Shown here piece after piece: positions 53,079 through 62,318 of a stretch of DNA of 64,000 nt. The first letter of the stretch is position 1. Each line of letters begins with the position of its first letter. The notes beneath the pieces are model-generated. The model was given only the letters and a program-made list of their open reading frames with translations. It was not told where the DNA came from and searched no databases. The position numbers and the translations under genes are program-made. The stretch comes from CAYJII01 sp964370225 (GTDB lineage Bacteria; Bacillota; Clostridia; Oscillospirales; Ruminococcaceae): contig CAYJII010000006.1 in NCBI GenBank assembly GCA_964370225.1, positions 4,317 to 68,316 of the forward strand, read 5' to 3'.

Positions 53079-53709
53079 TTCTCATATATGGATTTATTTG
53101 GCGCTCTCTTTCAAGGTTTGTAAAACCGCCATGACCAGGATAAACTTGATAATCCCCCTCAAGTTGGGCGAGTTTCTCTAAGCTATTTAACATAGTTTTA
53201 TAGTCTCCACCATATAGGTCGCACCTACCACAGTTTCCACTAAACAATGTATCTCCTGAAAACATTTTGTCCTCAAGTAGATATACTCCTGAACCCTTTG
53301 TGTGACCTGGTGTGTGCACAAAAGTAAATGTCAAGTCATCCAGCTTGACTTCGTCATTGTCGCTTAATTTGACAAAATCTTCAATTGGAGTGAATTTACA
53401 AAGCGCATACTCAGCAACAGGTGAACTATTACAAAAAAATAAATCTTTTCTTGTTAATAAGTCCTCCTCAAATTCCGAGGCATACACCACTAAATCATAT
53501 TTCTTTTTCAGTTCAAACAAAGCCGATACATGGTCGAAATGCCCATGTGTCAAAAGCACAATTTTCGGCGTTAGCCCATGTGCGCTTAAATAGTTACTAA
53601 TTTTCTCTACATCACTCCCAGGATCAATTATAACTGCATTTTTATTTTCAGTTTCGATGATTAAACAATTCACCTGATATGATCCTACAATAAGCGGAGT
53701 CACTTTCAT
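53053..53709 (-). CDS. MBL-fold metallo-hydrolase (glyoxalase II-like)
   Basis: 218 residues. Zinc motif HGHFDH (55-60), then HTPGHTKGS, FSGDTLFSGNCGRCDLYGG and PGHGG, the binuclear site of the glyoxalase II-like family. Likely a thioester hydrolase, often annotated beside HemZ in Clostridia. The RBS AGGACG is weak. Confidence 0.9.
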   Translation of the reverse strand: MKVTPLIVGSYQVNCLIIETENKNAVIIDPGSDVEKISNYLSAHGLTPKIVLLTHGHFDHVSALFELKKKYDLVVYASEFEEDLLTRKDLFFCNSSPVAEYALCKFTPIEDFVKLSDNDEVKLDDLTFTFVHTPGHTKGSGVYLLEDKMFSGDTLFSGNCGRCDLYGGDYKTMLNSLEKLAQLEGDYQVYPGHGGFTNLERERQINPYMRNEDYDDYI

Positions 53710-53721
53710 TATTACACGTCC

Positions 53722-54765
53722 TTATCCTAATTTTTCGAGCGTTTCCCAAATGCCGTTGATATATGTCGCACCAAGCGCTCTATCATAAAGCCCATATCCA
53801 GCTTTCCCACTTTCGCCCCAAATCATGCGCCCGTGATCCGGTCTTATATATCCATCAAACCCACTTTTGTGCAGATTTTTGAGTATCTCCACCATATCGA
53901 GGCTTCCACAAGCAGAAAAATGCGCGCTCTCCTCAAAATCGAGCCCACCCATGAGTTTTACATTCCTGAAATGCAGAAAATGTATACGACCCATTTTTGC
54001 GTATTTGTCCACTAATTTTGGTATGTCATTAAAATCTGCACAACCTAGTGAGCCTGTACAAAAAGTCAATCCATTATTCTTTGAATCATAAAGACTCAAA
54101 AATCTATCAAGGTTTTCCTCACAAGTAATTATCCTCGGCAATCCAAAAATTGAATAGGGGGGATCGTCGGGATGAATTGCCATATTCACATCATTTTCCT
54201 CAGCAATTGGTATAATTCGACTTAAAAAATACTCTAAGTTTTTCCACAATTTCTCTTCATCGACATTTTTATACGCTTCAAATAGTTTTTGCATATCCTC
54301 TTTCGCATATGAACTATCCCAACCAGGTAGGCTGAGTTCGCCCGTAAGCGGGTCCATTTTTTCCAAATGCGATTTATAGTATACCAGAGTATTCGACCCG
54401 TCGTCAAGTGGCATATCTAGCTGGGTTCTCGTCCAGTCGAACACAGGCATAAAATTGTAGCAAATACATTTTATCCCAGCTTGTGCAAGATTTTTTATAT
54501 TCTCGATATAATTGTCGATGTATTTATCTCTAGTCGGCAAGCCAAGTTTTATGTCCTCATGCACAGGCACACTCTCGATAATGTCGAAAACAAGCCCCGA
54601 ACGTTCGACTTGATTTTTCAGCGCAGTTATGCTCTCTTTGCTCCAAACCTCGCCCACTGCTGTGTCGTAAATTGCTGTAACAATACTACGCATATTTGGA
54701 ATTTGCCTGATATATTCTAGCGATACAGGGTCGTCCTGCCCATACCACCTAAATGATAATTTCAT
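53722..54765 (-). CDS. uxuA: Mannonate dehydratase
   Basis: 347 residues. Dehydrates D-mannonate to 2-keto-3-deoxygluconate in glucuronate breakdown. The N-terminus (FRWYGQDDPVSLEYIRQIPN), CYNFMPVFDWTRT, MAIHPDDPP, HFLHFRNV and DGYIRPDHGRMIWGE are family signatures; metal ligands His/Cys/Asp are all there. GGAGG precedes ATG 54765. It is paired with a zinc dehydrogenase 28 bases upstream. Confidence 0.95.
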   Translation of the reverse strand: MKLSFRWYGQDDPVSLEYIRQIPNMRSIVTAIYDTAVGEVWSKESITALKNQVERSGLVFDIIESVPVHEDIKLGLPTRDKYIDNYIENIKNLAQAGIKCICYNFMPVFDWTRTQLDMPLDDGSNTLVYYKSHLEKMDPLTGELSLPGWDSSYAKEDMQKLFEAYKNVDEEKLWKNLEYFLSRIIPIAEENDVNMAIHPDDPPYSIFGLPRIITCEENLDRFLSLYDSKNNGLTFCTGSLGCADFNDIPKLVDKYAKMGRIHFLHFRNVKLMGGLDFEESAHFSACGSLDMVEILKNLHKSGFDGYIRPDHGRMIWGESGKAGYGLYDRALGATYINGIWETLEKLG

Positions 54766-54793
54766 CCTATTTCCTCCAATAATTTTATTTCTA

Positions 54794-55816
54794 TCAATTA
54801 ACATCAATCAGCACTTTCATCGTGCTTTCTTTGTTCTCTTCGATATATTCATACGCAGCTAAAAAATCCCTAAAAGCAAAATGCTTGCTCATCAGTGGCT
54901 TTAGTTTAACGCTCTTATTTTCTACCAACTCAATTGCTTTTACATAATCCTCGTGACGGTACATCATCGAGCAATCTAACGTTAACTCCTTATCATTGAG
55001 CACAGCTAGATTTACATTCGCCATATCCGCAAACACCGCAACTAGTACGATAGTGCTACCCTTACGAGATAGTTTTATCGCTTGCTCCATCGTAATATCA
55101 TTGCCAGCGCAATCGTATATTACATCCGCCCTATCTGCACCAAAGCATTTAACTATCTCCTCATTCAAATCACAGCTTGCAGTGTTAACTGTGTAGTCAA
55201 TTCCACATTCTTTTGCAATTTCCAGCCTCTTTTGAGAGATATCCGTTATCATTACAGCCTTCGCTCCGAGCGCCTTGCATGTTTGCGCAAGTAATATTCC
55301 GATTGGTCCGCATCCTAGCACGATAACATTTGCACCATCAAGCTCATTAAATCTGAGTGCAGCATGGACTGTCACCGCTAATGGTTCAATCATCGCACCT
55401 TCATCAAATGATATGCTGTCAGGTAATGGCGTAATTTTTTTTGCATCCACTGCAAAAAACTCGCTCGCAGTCCCAGTAGTCTGAAAACCCATAACCTTTA
55501 GTTCTTCGCAGAGATTGTACTTACCGTTCCTACATGGGTGGCATTTCCCACACACAACTTGTGGTTCTATAGTAACTTTTTGCCCAACGCAAAATTCCGT
55601 GACTGCGCTTCCTACTAACGCAATTTCGCCCGAAACTTCGTGTCCTTGTGTGATTGGGTATGAGGTAAATGGATGTTTGCCGTGATAAACATGGATGTCC
55701 GAGCCACAAATCCCGATGCGCATTATCTTAACTAGCACTTCGTTTTCGGCTATTTGTGGCATGTCGATTTCTACAAACTCGATTACTCCTGGGGATTTCA
55801 TAATTTGTTGTAACAT
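54794..55816 (-). CDS. Zinc-dependent alcohol/polyol dehydrogenase, hexuronate pathway
   Basis: 340 residues. Catalytic zinc by Cys37 (GICGSD), His59 and Glu60 (QGHEVSG); structural zinc Cys89, Cys92, Cys95 and Cys103; nucleotide motif GCGPIG. With uxuA it probably oxidises or reduces a hexuronate such as fructuronate/mannonate or gulonate, in place of the usual UxuB. TGGAG precedes ATG 55816. Divergent from bioY; the BirA-like palindrome lies between them. Confidence 0.88.
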   Translation of the reverse strand: MLQQIMKSPGVIEFVEIDMPQIAENEVLVKIMRIGICGSDIHVYHGKHPFTSYPITQGHEVSGEIALVGSAVTEFCVGQKVTIEPQVVCGKCHPCRNGKYNLCEELKVMGFQTTGTASEFFAVDAKKITPLPDSISFDEGAMIEPLAVTVHAALRFNELDGANVIVLGCGPIGILLAQTCKALGAKAVMITDISQKRLEIAKECGIDYTVNTASCDLNEEIVKCFGADRADVIYDCAGNDITMEQAIKLSRKGSTIVLVAVFADMANVNLAVLNDKELTLDCSMMYRHEDYVKAIELVENKSVKLKPLMSKHFAFRDFLAAYEYIEENKESTMKVLIDVN

Positions 55817-55908
55817 AATAATTCTCCATTCACTATTATTTATTTTCACTAAATTAATGTAATTCTAACATAAATTTGTAGTTTTTAGAAGTGTTTTTAC
55901 ATAAAATT

Positions 55909-55971
55909 CATGATATTTTTCTATTGTAAACTTATTTTCTCATATTTAGTTGACAATAGAAAAATATCATG
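55909..55971. promoter_or_regulatory. BirA-like operator: 23-base inverted repeat
   Basis: Arms 55909-55931 and 55949-55971 match at 22 of 23 positions in inverted order, separated by 17 bases. The inner part TTGTAAAC-N17-GTTGACAA fits the biotin repressor BirA consensus of Firmicutes, but the similarity extends about 13 bases further than needed. It overlaps the bioY -35 region. Confidence 0.85.
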
Positions 55972-55978
55972 GTAAGAT
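55950..55978 (+). promoter_or_regulatory. bioY promoter
   Basis: TTGACA (55950-55955), 17-base spacer, TAAGAT (55973-55978). The right arm of the inverted repeat covers the -35 element and spacer, so bound BirA would block polymerase. Confidence 0.85.
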
Positions 55979-56007
55979 TAACCTAGCAAAATTAAAGGAG
56001 AGTTAAA

Positions 56008-56571
56008 ATGATAAACAACAAAACATTAAACATCACAATAGTAGCGCTTTTTTCCGCGCTGACTGCACTTTTTTCACAAATTGCAATACCGATGCCTTCA
56101 ATGGTTCCCATAAATTTAGCGACACTCGCAGTTTTCTTAGTCGCTGGACTATTCGACTATAAAATATCGCTCACATCAATGCTAATCTACATCGCTTTGG
56201 GGCTTGTCGGATTACCTGTTTTCGCTGGGTTGCGTGGAGGTTTCGGCGTATTACTAGGTCCTACAGGCGGCTACATTATCGGCTATGCCCTAGCCGCTCT
56301 CGTAATCGGACTACTCAAAAATTTATGCAAAGACGTCAAGATATACCACCATGTGCTCTTCATGATTATTGGACTTTTTGCATGCTATGCTATAGGCACT
56401 GCTTGGTTTATGTATCAACAACAAGTTGATTTGCTCTCCGCATTACTCTTATGCGTTGTACCATATCTAATTGGGGATGCTATTAAAATTACAATCGCTG
56501 CAATTATCGTTACACGATTGTCAAAGATGTCGTTTTTCCGACGCTATACTTCTATTAAATATACCCACTAA
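56008..56571 (+). CDS. bioY: Biotin ECF-transporter substrate-binding subunit
   Basis: 187 residues, six membrane helices. The motifs LRGGFGVLLGPTGGYIIGY and LIGDAIKITIA are the BioY hallmarks. It binds biotin and works with energy-coupling ATPases encoded elsewhere. AAAGGAGA precedes ATG 56008. Regulation by biotin through the BirA-like operator is likely. Terminator immediately follows. Confidence 0.96.
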   Translation: MINNKTLNITIVALFSALTALFSQIAIPMPSMVPINLATLAVFLVAGLFDYKISLTSMLIYIALGLVGLPVFAGLRGGFGVLLGPTGGYIIGYALAALVIGLLKNLCKDVKIYHHVLFMIIGLFACYAIGTAWFMYQQQVDLLSALLLCVVPYLIGDAIKITIAAIIVTRLSKMSFFRRYTSIKYTH

Positions 56572-56589
56572 ATTTGAATATGTAGACTA

Positions 56590-56627
56590 AAAACACAGCG
56601 CGAATTTATTCGCACTGTGTTTTTTAT
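56590..56627 (+). terminator. Terminator of bioY
   Basis: AAAACACAG-CGCGAA with TTCGC-CTGTGTT form the stem (about 56590-56620), followed by TTTTTT. Confidence 0.92.
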
Positions 56628-56692
56628 TTTCTGTAGCGGTACAAGGTCGCCCCCACATGGCAAATTCATATCATACTATGTACAATATAAAA

Positions 56693-56727
56693 TAGCGACA
56701 TACCAAAATTAATTTGATATGTCGCTA
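56693..56727 (-). terminator. Terminator of the DEAD-box helicase gene
   Basis: TAGCGACATA (56693-56702) and TATGTCGCTA (56718-56727) pair, with a CAAA/TTTG extension; TTTTATATTG follows on the minus strand. Confidence 0.85.
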
Positions 56728-56733
56728 GAATTA

Positions 56734-58446
56734 TTATTTTTTGTGTCTTCTCTTGCTGTATTTATGTCTTGAGTTGTGCGAGTTATCATCTGAGCGTTTA
56801 CCATGTTTCGAAAAATGTGGTTTTTTGCTCTTTTTGCGATCCCCCATTAATGAACTTTTAACAGGTCTTCCACAAATTTTGATGTTTTGCATCTCAACTA
56901 AGATGTCCTCTGCCATTTCAACTGGTACTCCAACGATTGAGCAATCTTCTTCAAGAATAATCTTGCCAATATGCTCTGAAGAAATCCCAGTGCGCTCAGT
57001 TATCGCGCCAACGATATGGTTTGGACGGCAACGAGAAGAGCGACCGATGTCTAAAACGATATTGCAAAAACTAATGTTTCCACGTTCATTTTTCTTCGCT
57101 GCTTTAATTTTACCTGATTTTTCTACTTGTAGGTCAACTAAACCTTTTGTACTTGCTTTAAATGCGATACCAGCAAGAGTTACAGCGATTTGTTCGGCTG
57201 TATATCCGCTTTCCATCAGTTTTTCTACTAGTAGTTTTTGCGCAGAACTAGGCTCTTTGCCTTTATCAAGTCTTTCTGATACAATTTTCACATTCACTTC
57301 AAGATCATTCATTTGAATGCTCTCAACTGTAGGAATTGGAATTTCGTTGATTTCACATTGTAGTTTTCTTGCAAGTTGCTTCATCACAGAAATTTGTTGT
57401 CTACCACAACATAATGTAATAGCTGTACCCGTACGACCCGCTCTACCTGTTCTTCCAATACGGTGAACATAATATTCAGTCATCTGTGGAATATCAAAGT
57501 TGAATACGTAATCTACATCGCTAACATCAATTCCTCTCGCCGCAACATCTGTAGCGATAAGAATTTTTGTTTTGCCATTTTTAAAATCACCCATAACATT
57601 TGAGCGTTGGTTTTGGCGCATGTCTCCATGCAGTCCTCTTGCGGACAACCCAGCTTTGCTCAGCACATCAGTCAATTCATCTACCATACTCTTTGTGTTA
57701 GCAAAAATAATGGAGCGACGTGGTCTGTAGTAAAGCATCAACAGCTTAAGCACGTTAATTTTTTGGTTTCTAGGCACCTCAATAAACACCTGGCTAATCT
57801 CTTTAAGTGTCGCTTCATCGCGCACAAGATTAACTCTTTTAGGATTGTTTAAAAATTGGTGCGTTATGTCTAAGATTTCTTTAGGAACAGTCGCTGAGAA
57901 TAAAAGTGTTTGATGTCCGCCAGATGTCCCTTTAAGAATAGTTTCGATATCCTCTTTAAATCCCATGTTTAGCATTTCGTCAGCTTCATCTAAAACAATC
58001 ATTTTCAGATTGTCGAGTTTTAATGTTTTGCGCTTCATATGGTCCATGATACGACCTGGAGTACCAATAACAATATTGGCTTTTTTAAGCGCTCTAAACT
58101 GCGAGTTATAGTCAGCTCCGCCGAAAATATCCGCTGTTTTAATATGTGACATGTACTGCGTCAGTTTGCGTACTTCCGTCCCACATTGTTGCGCCAATTC
58201 ACGTGTTGGCGATAAAATTAATACTTGTACGTTTAATTCATCTTCTTTTACACACTCTACTGCAGGAATGGCAAATGCCATTGTTTTCCCTGTACCTGTT
58301 TGTGATTGCGCTAAAATATCCACACCCTCACGGATAATTGGAATAGTTTGCGCCTGCACAGTTGTTGCATTAACGAAACCCATTTCGTCAATCGCCCTCA
58401 TCATATTATGATGGATTGCTAATTCATAAAAAGTAGTATTGCTCAT
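56734..58446 (-). CDS. DEAD-box ATP-dependent RNA helicase (CshA/DbpA-like)
   Basis: 570 residues. Q-motif near 20, Walker A AQSQTGTGKT, PTRELAQQ, GTPGRIMDH, VLDEADEML, SATVP and HRIGRTGRAGR in order. The C-terminus (about 460-540) is a DbpA-type RNA-binding fold, then a Lys/Arg/His-rich tail. Acts in mRNA decay, ribosome assembly or cold adaptation. AAGGAG precedes ATG 58446. The leader carries a terminator-like hairpin, typical of autoregulated helicase mRNAs. Confidence 0.95.
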   Translation of the reverse strand: MSNTTFYELAIHHNMMRAIDEMGFVNATTVQAQTIPIIREGVDILAQSQTGTGKTMAFAIPAVECVKEDELNVQVLILSPTRELAQQCGTEVRKLTQYMSHIKTADIFGGADYNSQFRALKKANIVIGTPGRIMDHMKRKTLKLDNLKMIVLDEADEMLNMGFKEDIETILKGTSGGHQTLLFSATVPKEILDITHQFLNNPKRVNLVRDEATLKEISQVFIEVPRNQKINVLKLLMLYYRPRRSIIFANTKSMVDELTDVLSKAGLSARGLHGDMRQNQRSNVMGDFKNGKTKILIATDVAARGIDVSDVDYVFNFDIPQMTEYYVHRIGRTGRAGRTGTAITLCCGRQQISVMKQLARKLQCEINEIPIPTVESIQMNDLEVNVKIVSERLDKGKEPSSAQKLLVEKLMESGYTAEQIAVTLAGIAFKASTKGLVDLQVEKSGKIKAAKKNERGNISFCNIVLDIGRSSRCRPNHIVGAITERTGISSEHIGKIILEEDCSIVGVPVEMAEDILVEMQNIKICGRPVKSSLMGDRKKSKKPHFSKHGKRSDDNSHNSRHKYSKRRHKK

Positions 58447-58510
58447 ATATCTCCTTAAATTTTAATAGCCGCCTTAACGCATGACAATGTTAAGACAAGC
58501 AAATGTCTGT

Positions 58511-58545
58511 AAAAAAAGGTGGATGCGATGCATCTCACCTTTTTT
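58511..58545 (-). terminator. Leader hairpin (attenuator) of the helicase gene
   Basis: On the minus strand AAAAAAGGTGAGATGC pairs with GCATCCACCTTTTTT (one-base bulge), ending in T7, 65 bases before the start codon and about 20-50 bases after the predicted transcription start. It should stop most transcripts unless opened, for instance at low temperature or by the helicase itself. Confidence 0.7.
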
Positions 58546-58570
58546 AGAAAAACTTTATCGGTATAAGTAT

Positions 58571-58599
58571 ATTTTATCACATTATGCGCATAAAATCAA
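58571..58599 (-). promoter_or_regulatory. Promoter of the helicase gene
   Basis: On the minus strand TTGATT (58594-58599), 17-base spacer, TAAAAT (58571-58576). The start lies near 58564, giving about 118 bases of leader. Confidence 0.7.
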
Positions 58600-58718
58600 G
58601 CAAATTAACCTTGTTAATAAGCCAAAATATAGCTTGAAAAACCTGTCGATTTTGTCGGAAATATGTTATTTCAGAGCTTTTCTTCACTCTATTTACAAAT
58701 ACTCACTTTTTTCATTCA

Positions 58719-59897
58719 TTAATTCGCAACAGGATAATTCGCCTCATCCCATTGATGATCACTTTGTCTCATCTTCTCACTACTCACGTTAAAATATGTA
58801 TGCCACACCTGCTCAGATTGTTGCCCAGCTGCAGTGGGATCATCCCATGTAACGTCGACACAGTACCATGTATCGTCGATATTAACCATATTCCACGCAT
58901 GTTCGTCCGTGCCACTATGCGCAGTACCTTCGACGGTGATACACTCGATTCCCACCATATCCATCATCAGCTGGAATGTAGAAGTGTACCCACTGCAAAT
59001 AGCTTTGCCATGCACCAATGTTCCGTATGGATTGTCGTGGTCGGGGCTTGTAACAGTTTCCTCTGTCGCACCTATTGCTGAGCGGTCGTAATCTGTTGTA
59101 CGTACGATAAAATCATGTATTGCACGCTCTTTTTCAAGCTCGCTCATACCGCTTGTAATCTGCGAATTTATAGCACTAGTGCAAATGTCAAGCACTGTTT
59201 TGTTAACCTCATTTAAATTTGAGCTATCCCCACTCTCCCACGCTGAGAGCACGGCATCGTGACTATAACCTCCGTCATCTAGCACCACATTATCTGCGTC
59301 TATATCGCTAACATCCACATCGTTGGTGTTGTCATTTTCTACAGTAGACGTTTGTGTATCATCAAATAATGCATCTGTACTTGGCACTAGTGGTGGGTCA
59401 TTAGTAAAACATGCTAGATACTGTTCTTCAGCAAACTCTATATCATCACATATTATCAAAACTGCATAATCTCCATTTTGTAGCACTACACCTGCTTCTG
59501 CTACAGCCTCTTCCTCGGGTGCATAGCCTGTGAAATCCCCAGTTCTATTATGTTTGTAATCCGCCAGTGCAGTCGCCGAGATTTTAGCATTGTCGCTATC
59601 ACTAAGTTTTAATAATACGATTTCGTCCGCAATGGCTCTATCGACCGCTTGATAAATCACAGCATCTTCGACCATGTCAGCCTCAACACCATAATACCCC
59701 ATCAGTATGTCTGAAAAATTTTCATCTTCAGGTAAATATGCTGTCATCTGCGTAATGTTTTCTTGGCTGCCCACTATAATATCAGCCATTTGTTTTGCGC
59801 TATATTCAGAGTTAAAACCCACTTCATCACAAGATGTAAACACAAGAGAAAAAGTAAAGATTAATGTTAACACTATAGTAAATTTTAATTTTTTCAT
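58719..59897 (-). CDS. Lipoprotein with transglutaminase-like domain
   Basis: 392 residues. Lipobox FTSC (Cys23), a DUF4358-like N-terminal region (to about 155), an Asp/Thr-rich linker and a transglutaminase-like domain (about 230-380) with the triad Cys in GKAICSGYT, His in DEHAWNMV and Asp in VDVTWDDP. It may cleave or cross-link extracellular peptides. AAGGGGA precedes ATG 59897. Single gene. Confidence 0.85.
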   Translation of the reverse strand: MKKLKFTIVLTLIFTFSLVFTSCDEVGFNSEYSAKQMADIIVGSQENITQMTAYLPEDENFSDILMGYYGVEADMVEDAVIYQAVDRAIADEIVLLKLSDSDNAKISATALADYKHNRTGDFTGYAPEEEAVAEAGVVLQNGDYAVLIICDDIEFAEEQYLACFTNDPPLVPSTDALFDDTQTSTVENDNTNDVDVSDIDADNVVLDDGGYSHDAVLSAWESGDSSNLNEVNKTVLDICTSAINSQITSGMSELEKERAIHDFIVRTTDYDRSAIGATEETVTSPDHDNPYGTLVHGKAICSGYTSTFQLMMDMVGIECITVEGTAHSGTDEHAWNMVNIDDTWYCVDVTWDDPTAAGQQSEQVWHTYFNVSSEKMRQSDHQWDEANYPVAN

Positions 59898-59957
59898 GTT
59901 ATTTCCCCTTATATTTAAGATAATAAAATTATATCACACAAATATCTTAGTTTCAAG

Positions 59958-59986
59958 TTGAAAAACTCTTAATATTTTGATATAAT
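59958..59986 (+). promoter_or_regulatory. Promoter of the pseudouridine synthase gene
   Basis: TTGAAA (59958-59963), 17-base spacer, TATAAT (59981-59986). An ATG at 59985 overlaps this -10 box, so it cannot be a translation start. Confidence 0.8.
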
Positions 59987-60038
59987 GAAAATGAATAGAC
60001 ATGTAATTTACTGTCAGTTATCGGAAAAGAGGAATAAA

Positions 60039-60908
60039 TTGAAAAAGAATAATACTTCATTTGAAGTCAGCGAAAAAATCCTTCTCTTGGATTTTTTGCG
60101 TAATAACCTGACTTCTAAATCGCGCAATAACATAAAATCTGCACTCACTCGTGGTGATGTGAGTGTTAATAATATCGTGCGCAAAAAACATGATTTCATG
60201 CTAAAAAAGGGCGATACCGTATCTATCGGTGAAAACAAACCTAAGTATTTTGAAATCAACCCACTACTTGAGATTTTACATGAAGATCATGAAATAATCG
60301 TCATAAATAAGCCACATGGGTTATTATCCATGTCCACAGATAAAGAGCGCGAGCACACTGCATACCATTATGTTACCGAATATGTTAAGCTGCGAAATAA
60401 AAATAATCGTGTGTTCATCGTACACAGACTGGATAGAGATACTTCTGGGATAATTATTTTTGCTAAAACTCCAGTTATGAAAACAGCTTTACAAGAAAAA
60501 TGGAATGATATCGTAAAATATCGTGGTTATACCGCTGTTGTAGAAGGAAAAGTGGAGGAGCAAGAAAAAACTATAACCTCTTATCTTAAAGAAACCAACA
60601 CGCTATTAGTGTACTCTTCCTGGGATAATAGTGGTGATAAAGCAGTTACTCAGTACAAGGTAATTTCGCAAAACGAAAATTATTCACTGCTCGATATCAA
60701 CATTAAAACAGGGCGCAAAAACCAAATCAGAGTGCATCTAAAAGAGCTCGGTCACCCGATTGTCGGTGATAAAAAATATGGGGCGCAAACAAATCCAATT
60801 AAAAGGCTAGGGCTTCATGCAGGTAAACTAACATTTTTACACCCAGTGACTAAAAAAGAATTTGAGTTTAACGTAGAAATGCCAAAATCATTCAAGCGCC
60901 CAAGATAG
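60039..60908 (+). CDS. RluA-family pseudouridine synthase
   Basis: About 289 residues. An S4 RNA-binding domain (NIKSALTRGDVSVNN) leads to the synthase with catalytic HRLDRDTSGIIIFAK (the Asp) and IRVHLKELGHPIVGDKKYG. Modifies rRNA or tRNA uridines. I place the start at TTG 60039 with GAGG upstream, because the first in-frame ATG at 59985 overlaps the promoter -10 box and lies upstream of the likely transcription start. Confidence 0.9.
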   Translation: MKKNNTSFEVSEKILLLDFLRNNLTSKSRNNIKSALTRGDVSVNNIVRKKHDFMLKKGDTVSIGENKPKYFEINPLLEILHEDHEIIVINKPHGLLSMSTDKEREHTAYHYVTEYVKLRNKNNRVFIVHRLDRDTSGIIIFAKTPVMKTALQEKWNDIVKYRGYTAVVEGKVEEQEKTITSYLKETNTLLVYSSWDNSGDKAVTQYKVISQNENYSLLDINIKTGRKNQIRVHLKELGHPIVGDKKYGAQTNPIKRLGLHAGKLTFLHPVTKKEFEFNVEMPKSFKRPR

Positions 60909-60956
60909 TTCACAAAAACAACTAGTACATTACGGTGTGAGAATAATTCCACCGAT

Positions 60957-60990
60957 AAAAAGACACTGCTTATATAAGCAGTGTCTTTTG
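60957..60990 (+). terminator. Bidirectional terminator
   Basis: AAAGACACTGCTTA pairs with TAAGCAGTGTCTTT (60959-60988), with T-runs at both ends. It separates rluA-like and the convergent SDR gene. Confidence 0.92.
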
Positions 60991-61034
60991 TTATAATTAG
61001 ATTAATTTTACTGCAGTCAGTCAACACTCCAAAA

Positions 61035-61772
61035 TCAAACCACCATGCCACCGTTAGGGCTGATAACTTGTCCTGTGATATAGGATGCATTTTCGCTTGC
61101 TATAAAGCTAACAATTTGTGCAATCTCTTCACTTGTAGCTATACGACCCAATGGAATTTCTTCGGTAATCTGCACTAATTCAGCCTCAGTAAAATTAGCG
61201 TTCATTTTAGTATCCACCATGCCGGGAGCTATGCAGTTTACATTAATATTAGTAGGAGCAAGCTCTTTTGCTAATGCTTTTGTAAATCCGATTAAAGCTG
61301 CTTTACTAGCCGAGTAGCAAACTTCACAAGATGCGCCCTCGATACCCCATATAGAGGAAATATTGATAATCTTCCCCCATTTTTCTCGGACCATATGCGA
61401 AATCACTGCTTTAGAGCACAAAAACGCAGATTTCATATTCACCGCAAAAACTCTGTCCCATTCTTCCTCGGAAACATCGCTAAGCAGTGAAAACTGTGAT
61501 ATACCTGCATTGTTGATGAGTATATCCACCCCACCATAAACACTTTCTATCTCGTGCATCATAGCATTAACTTCATCAGATTTACTCACATCGGCTTTTA
61601 TTGCAACTGCATTAGCGCAGTTTTCTCTAATTTCGCTTAAAGTTTTCATCGCATTTTCCTGTGACGAAAAATAGTTTAAGACAACATTGTATTTTTCCTC
61701 TGCAAATTTTTTTGCAATGGCATTCCCTATTCCATGCGAAGCACCTGTAATAAGTACCGTTTTATTATTCAT
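61035..61772 (-). CDS. SDR-family oxidoreductase, FabG-like; possible EF-P aminopentanone reductase
   Basis: 245 residues. Cofactor motif TGASHGIGNA, NNAG, catalytic Ser (NISSIWG), Tyr and Lys in CYSASKAAL and the C-terminal GG. The SSIWG and GASCEV segment resembles the YmfI-type reductase that finishes 5-aminopentanol modification of elongation factor P, an alternative to fatty acid FabG; this is recall, not proof. AGGAG precedes ATG 61772. Confidence 0.8.
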   Translation of the reverse strand: MNNKTVLITGASHGIGNAIAKKFAEEKYNVVLNYFSSQENAMKTLSEIRENCANAVAIKADVSKSDEVNAMMHEIESVYGGVDILINNAGISQFSLLSDVSEEEWDRVFAVNMKSAFLCSKAVISHMVREKWGKIINISSIWGIEGASCEVCYSASKAALIGFTKALAKELAPTNINVNCIAPGMVDTKMNANFTEAELVQITEEIPLGRIATSEEIAQIVSFIASENASYITGQVISPNGGMVV

Positions 61773-61803
61773 ATAAGACTCCTATCATTATTATCTTATG
61801 TAA

Positions 61804-62142
61804 TCACACAATAATAATTCGTACTTTCTTATTCGATTTTATGCTTTCTAGTATGGAGTTTCTAGTTCCTTTTGACTCATAATCCCAAACCGCAATCACT
61901 AAATCTGAATAATCAACAATTTTTTTATTGCGCTTAAGCGTTGCGCTCTTACCGTATTTTTCATATTCTGGTAAAAAGATTTTAACAGGAAGCTCTAGCT
62001 GTTTTGCTATAACTTCTGCATACTTGTCCACACCTTTTGCACCGCCTGAAACTATCTCGGTGCAGTTGTCAGGAAGCTCCTTTATTATTAAGTTTAAATC
62101 CAAGTTTTCTATATCCCTTGAGCCAATTATTCCTACTCTCAT
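61804..62142 (-). CDS. SLOG-family (DUF2493/YspA-like) small protein
   Basis: 112 residues. A Rossmann-like nucleotide pocket: GIIGSRD, VSGGAKGVDKYAE and WDYESKGTRNSI, the SLOG superfamily signature. Such proteins bind nucleotides or ligands, some in stress or immune settings. GGTGAT precedes ATG 62142. Separate from neighbours. Confidence 0.85.
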   Translation of the reverse strand: MRVGIIGSRDIENLDLNLIIKELPDNCTEIVSGGAKGVDKYAEVIAKQLELPVKIFLPEYEKYGKSATLKRNKKIVDYSDLVIAVWDYESKGTRNSILESIKSNKKVRIIIV

Positions 62143-62318
62143 ATTATCACCGCAAACTTCAATTTTTTGTAATCTTTCTAATTTTATAATAACACAAAAT
62201 CTAAAATTATTAAAGATTTTTTTGGTTTTTCACAGTATTATTTTCCTACTATAAAATTTCATTATCATCAAATATTATTATTAGACAAAGAAATAAATTT
62301 GATGAAAGAGGTAATATT

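Noticed and set aside
59985..60038. Upstream ATG start for the pseudouridine synthase
   Set aside because: It overlaps the -10 box of the gene's promoter and would precede the transcript; TTG 60039 has a proper ribosome site.
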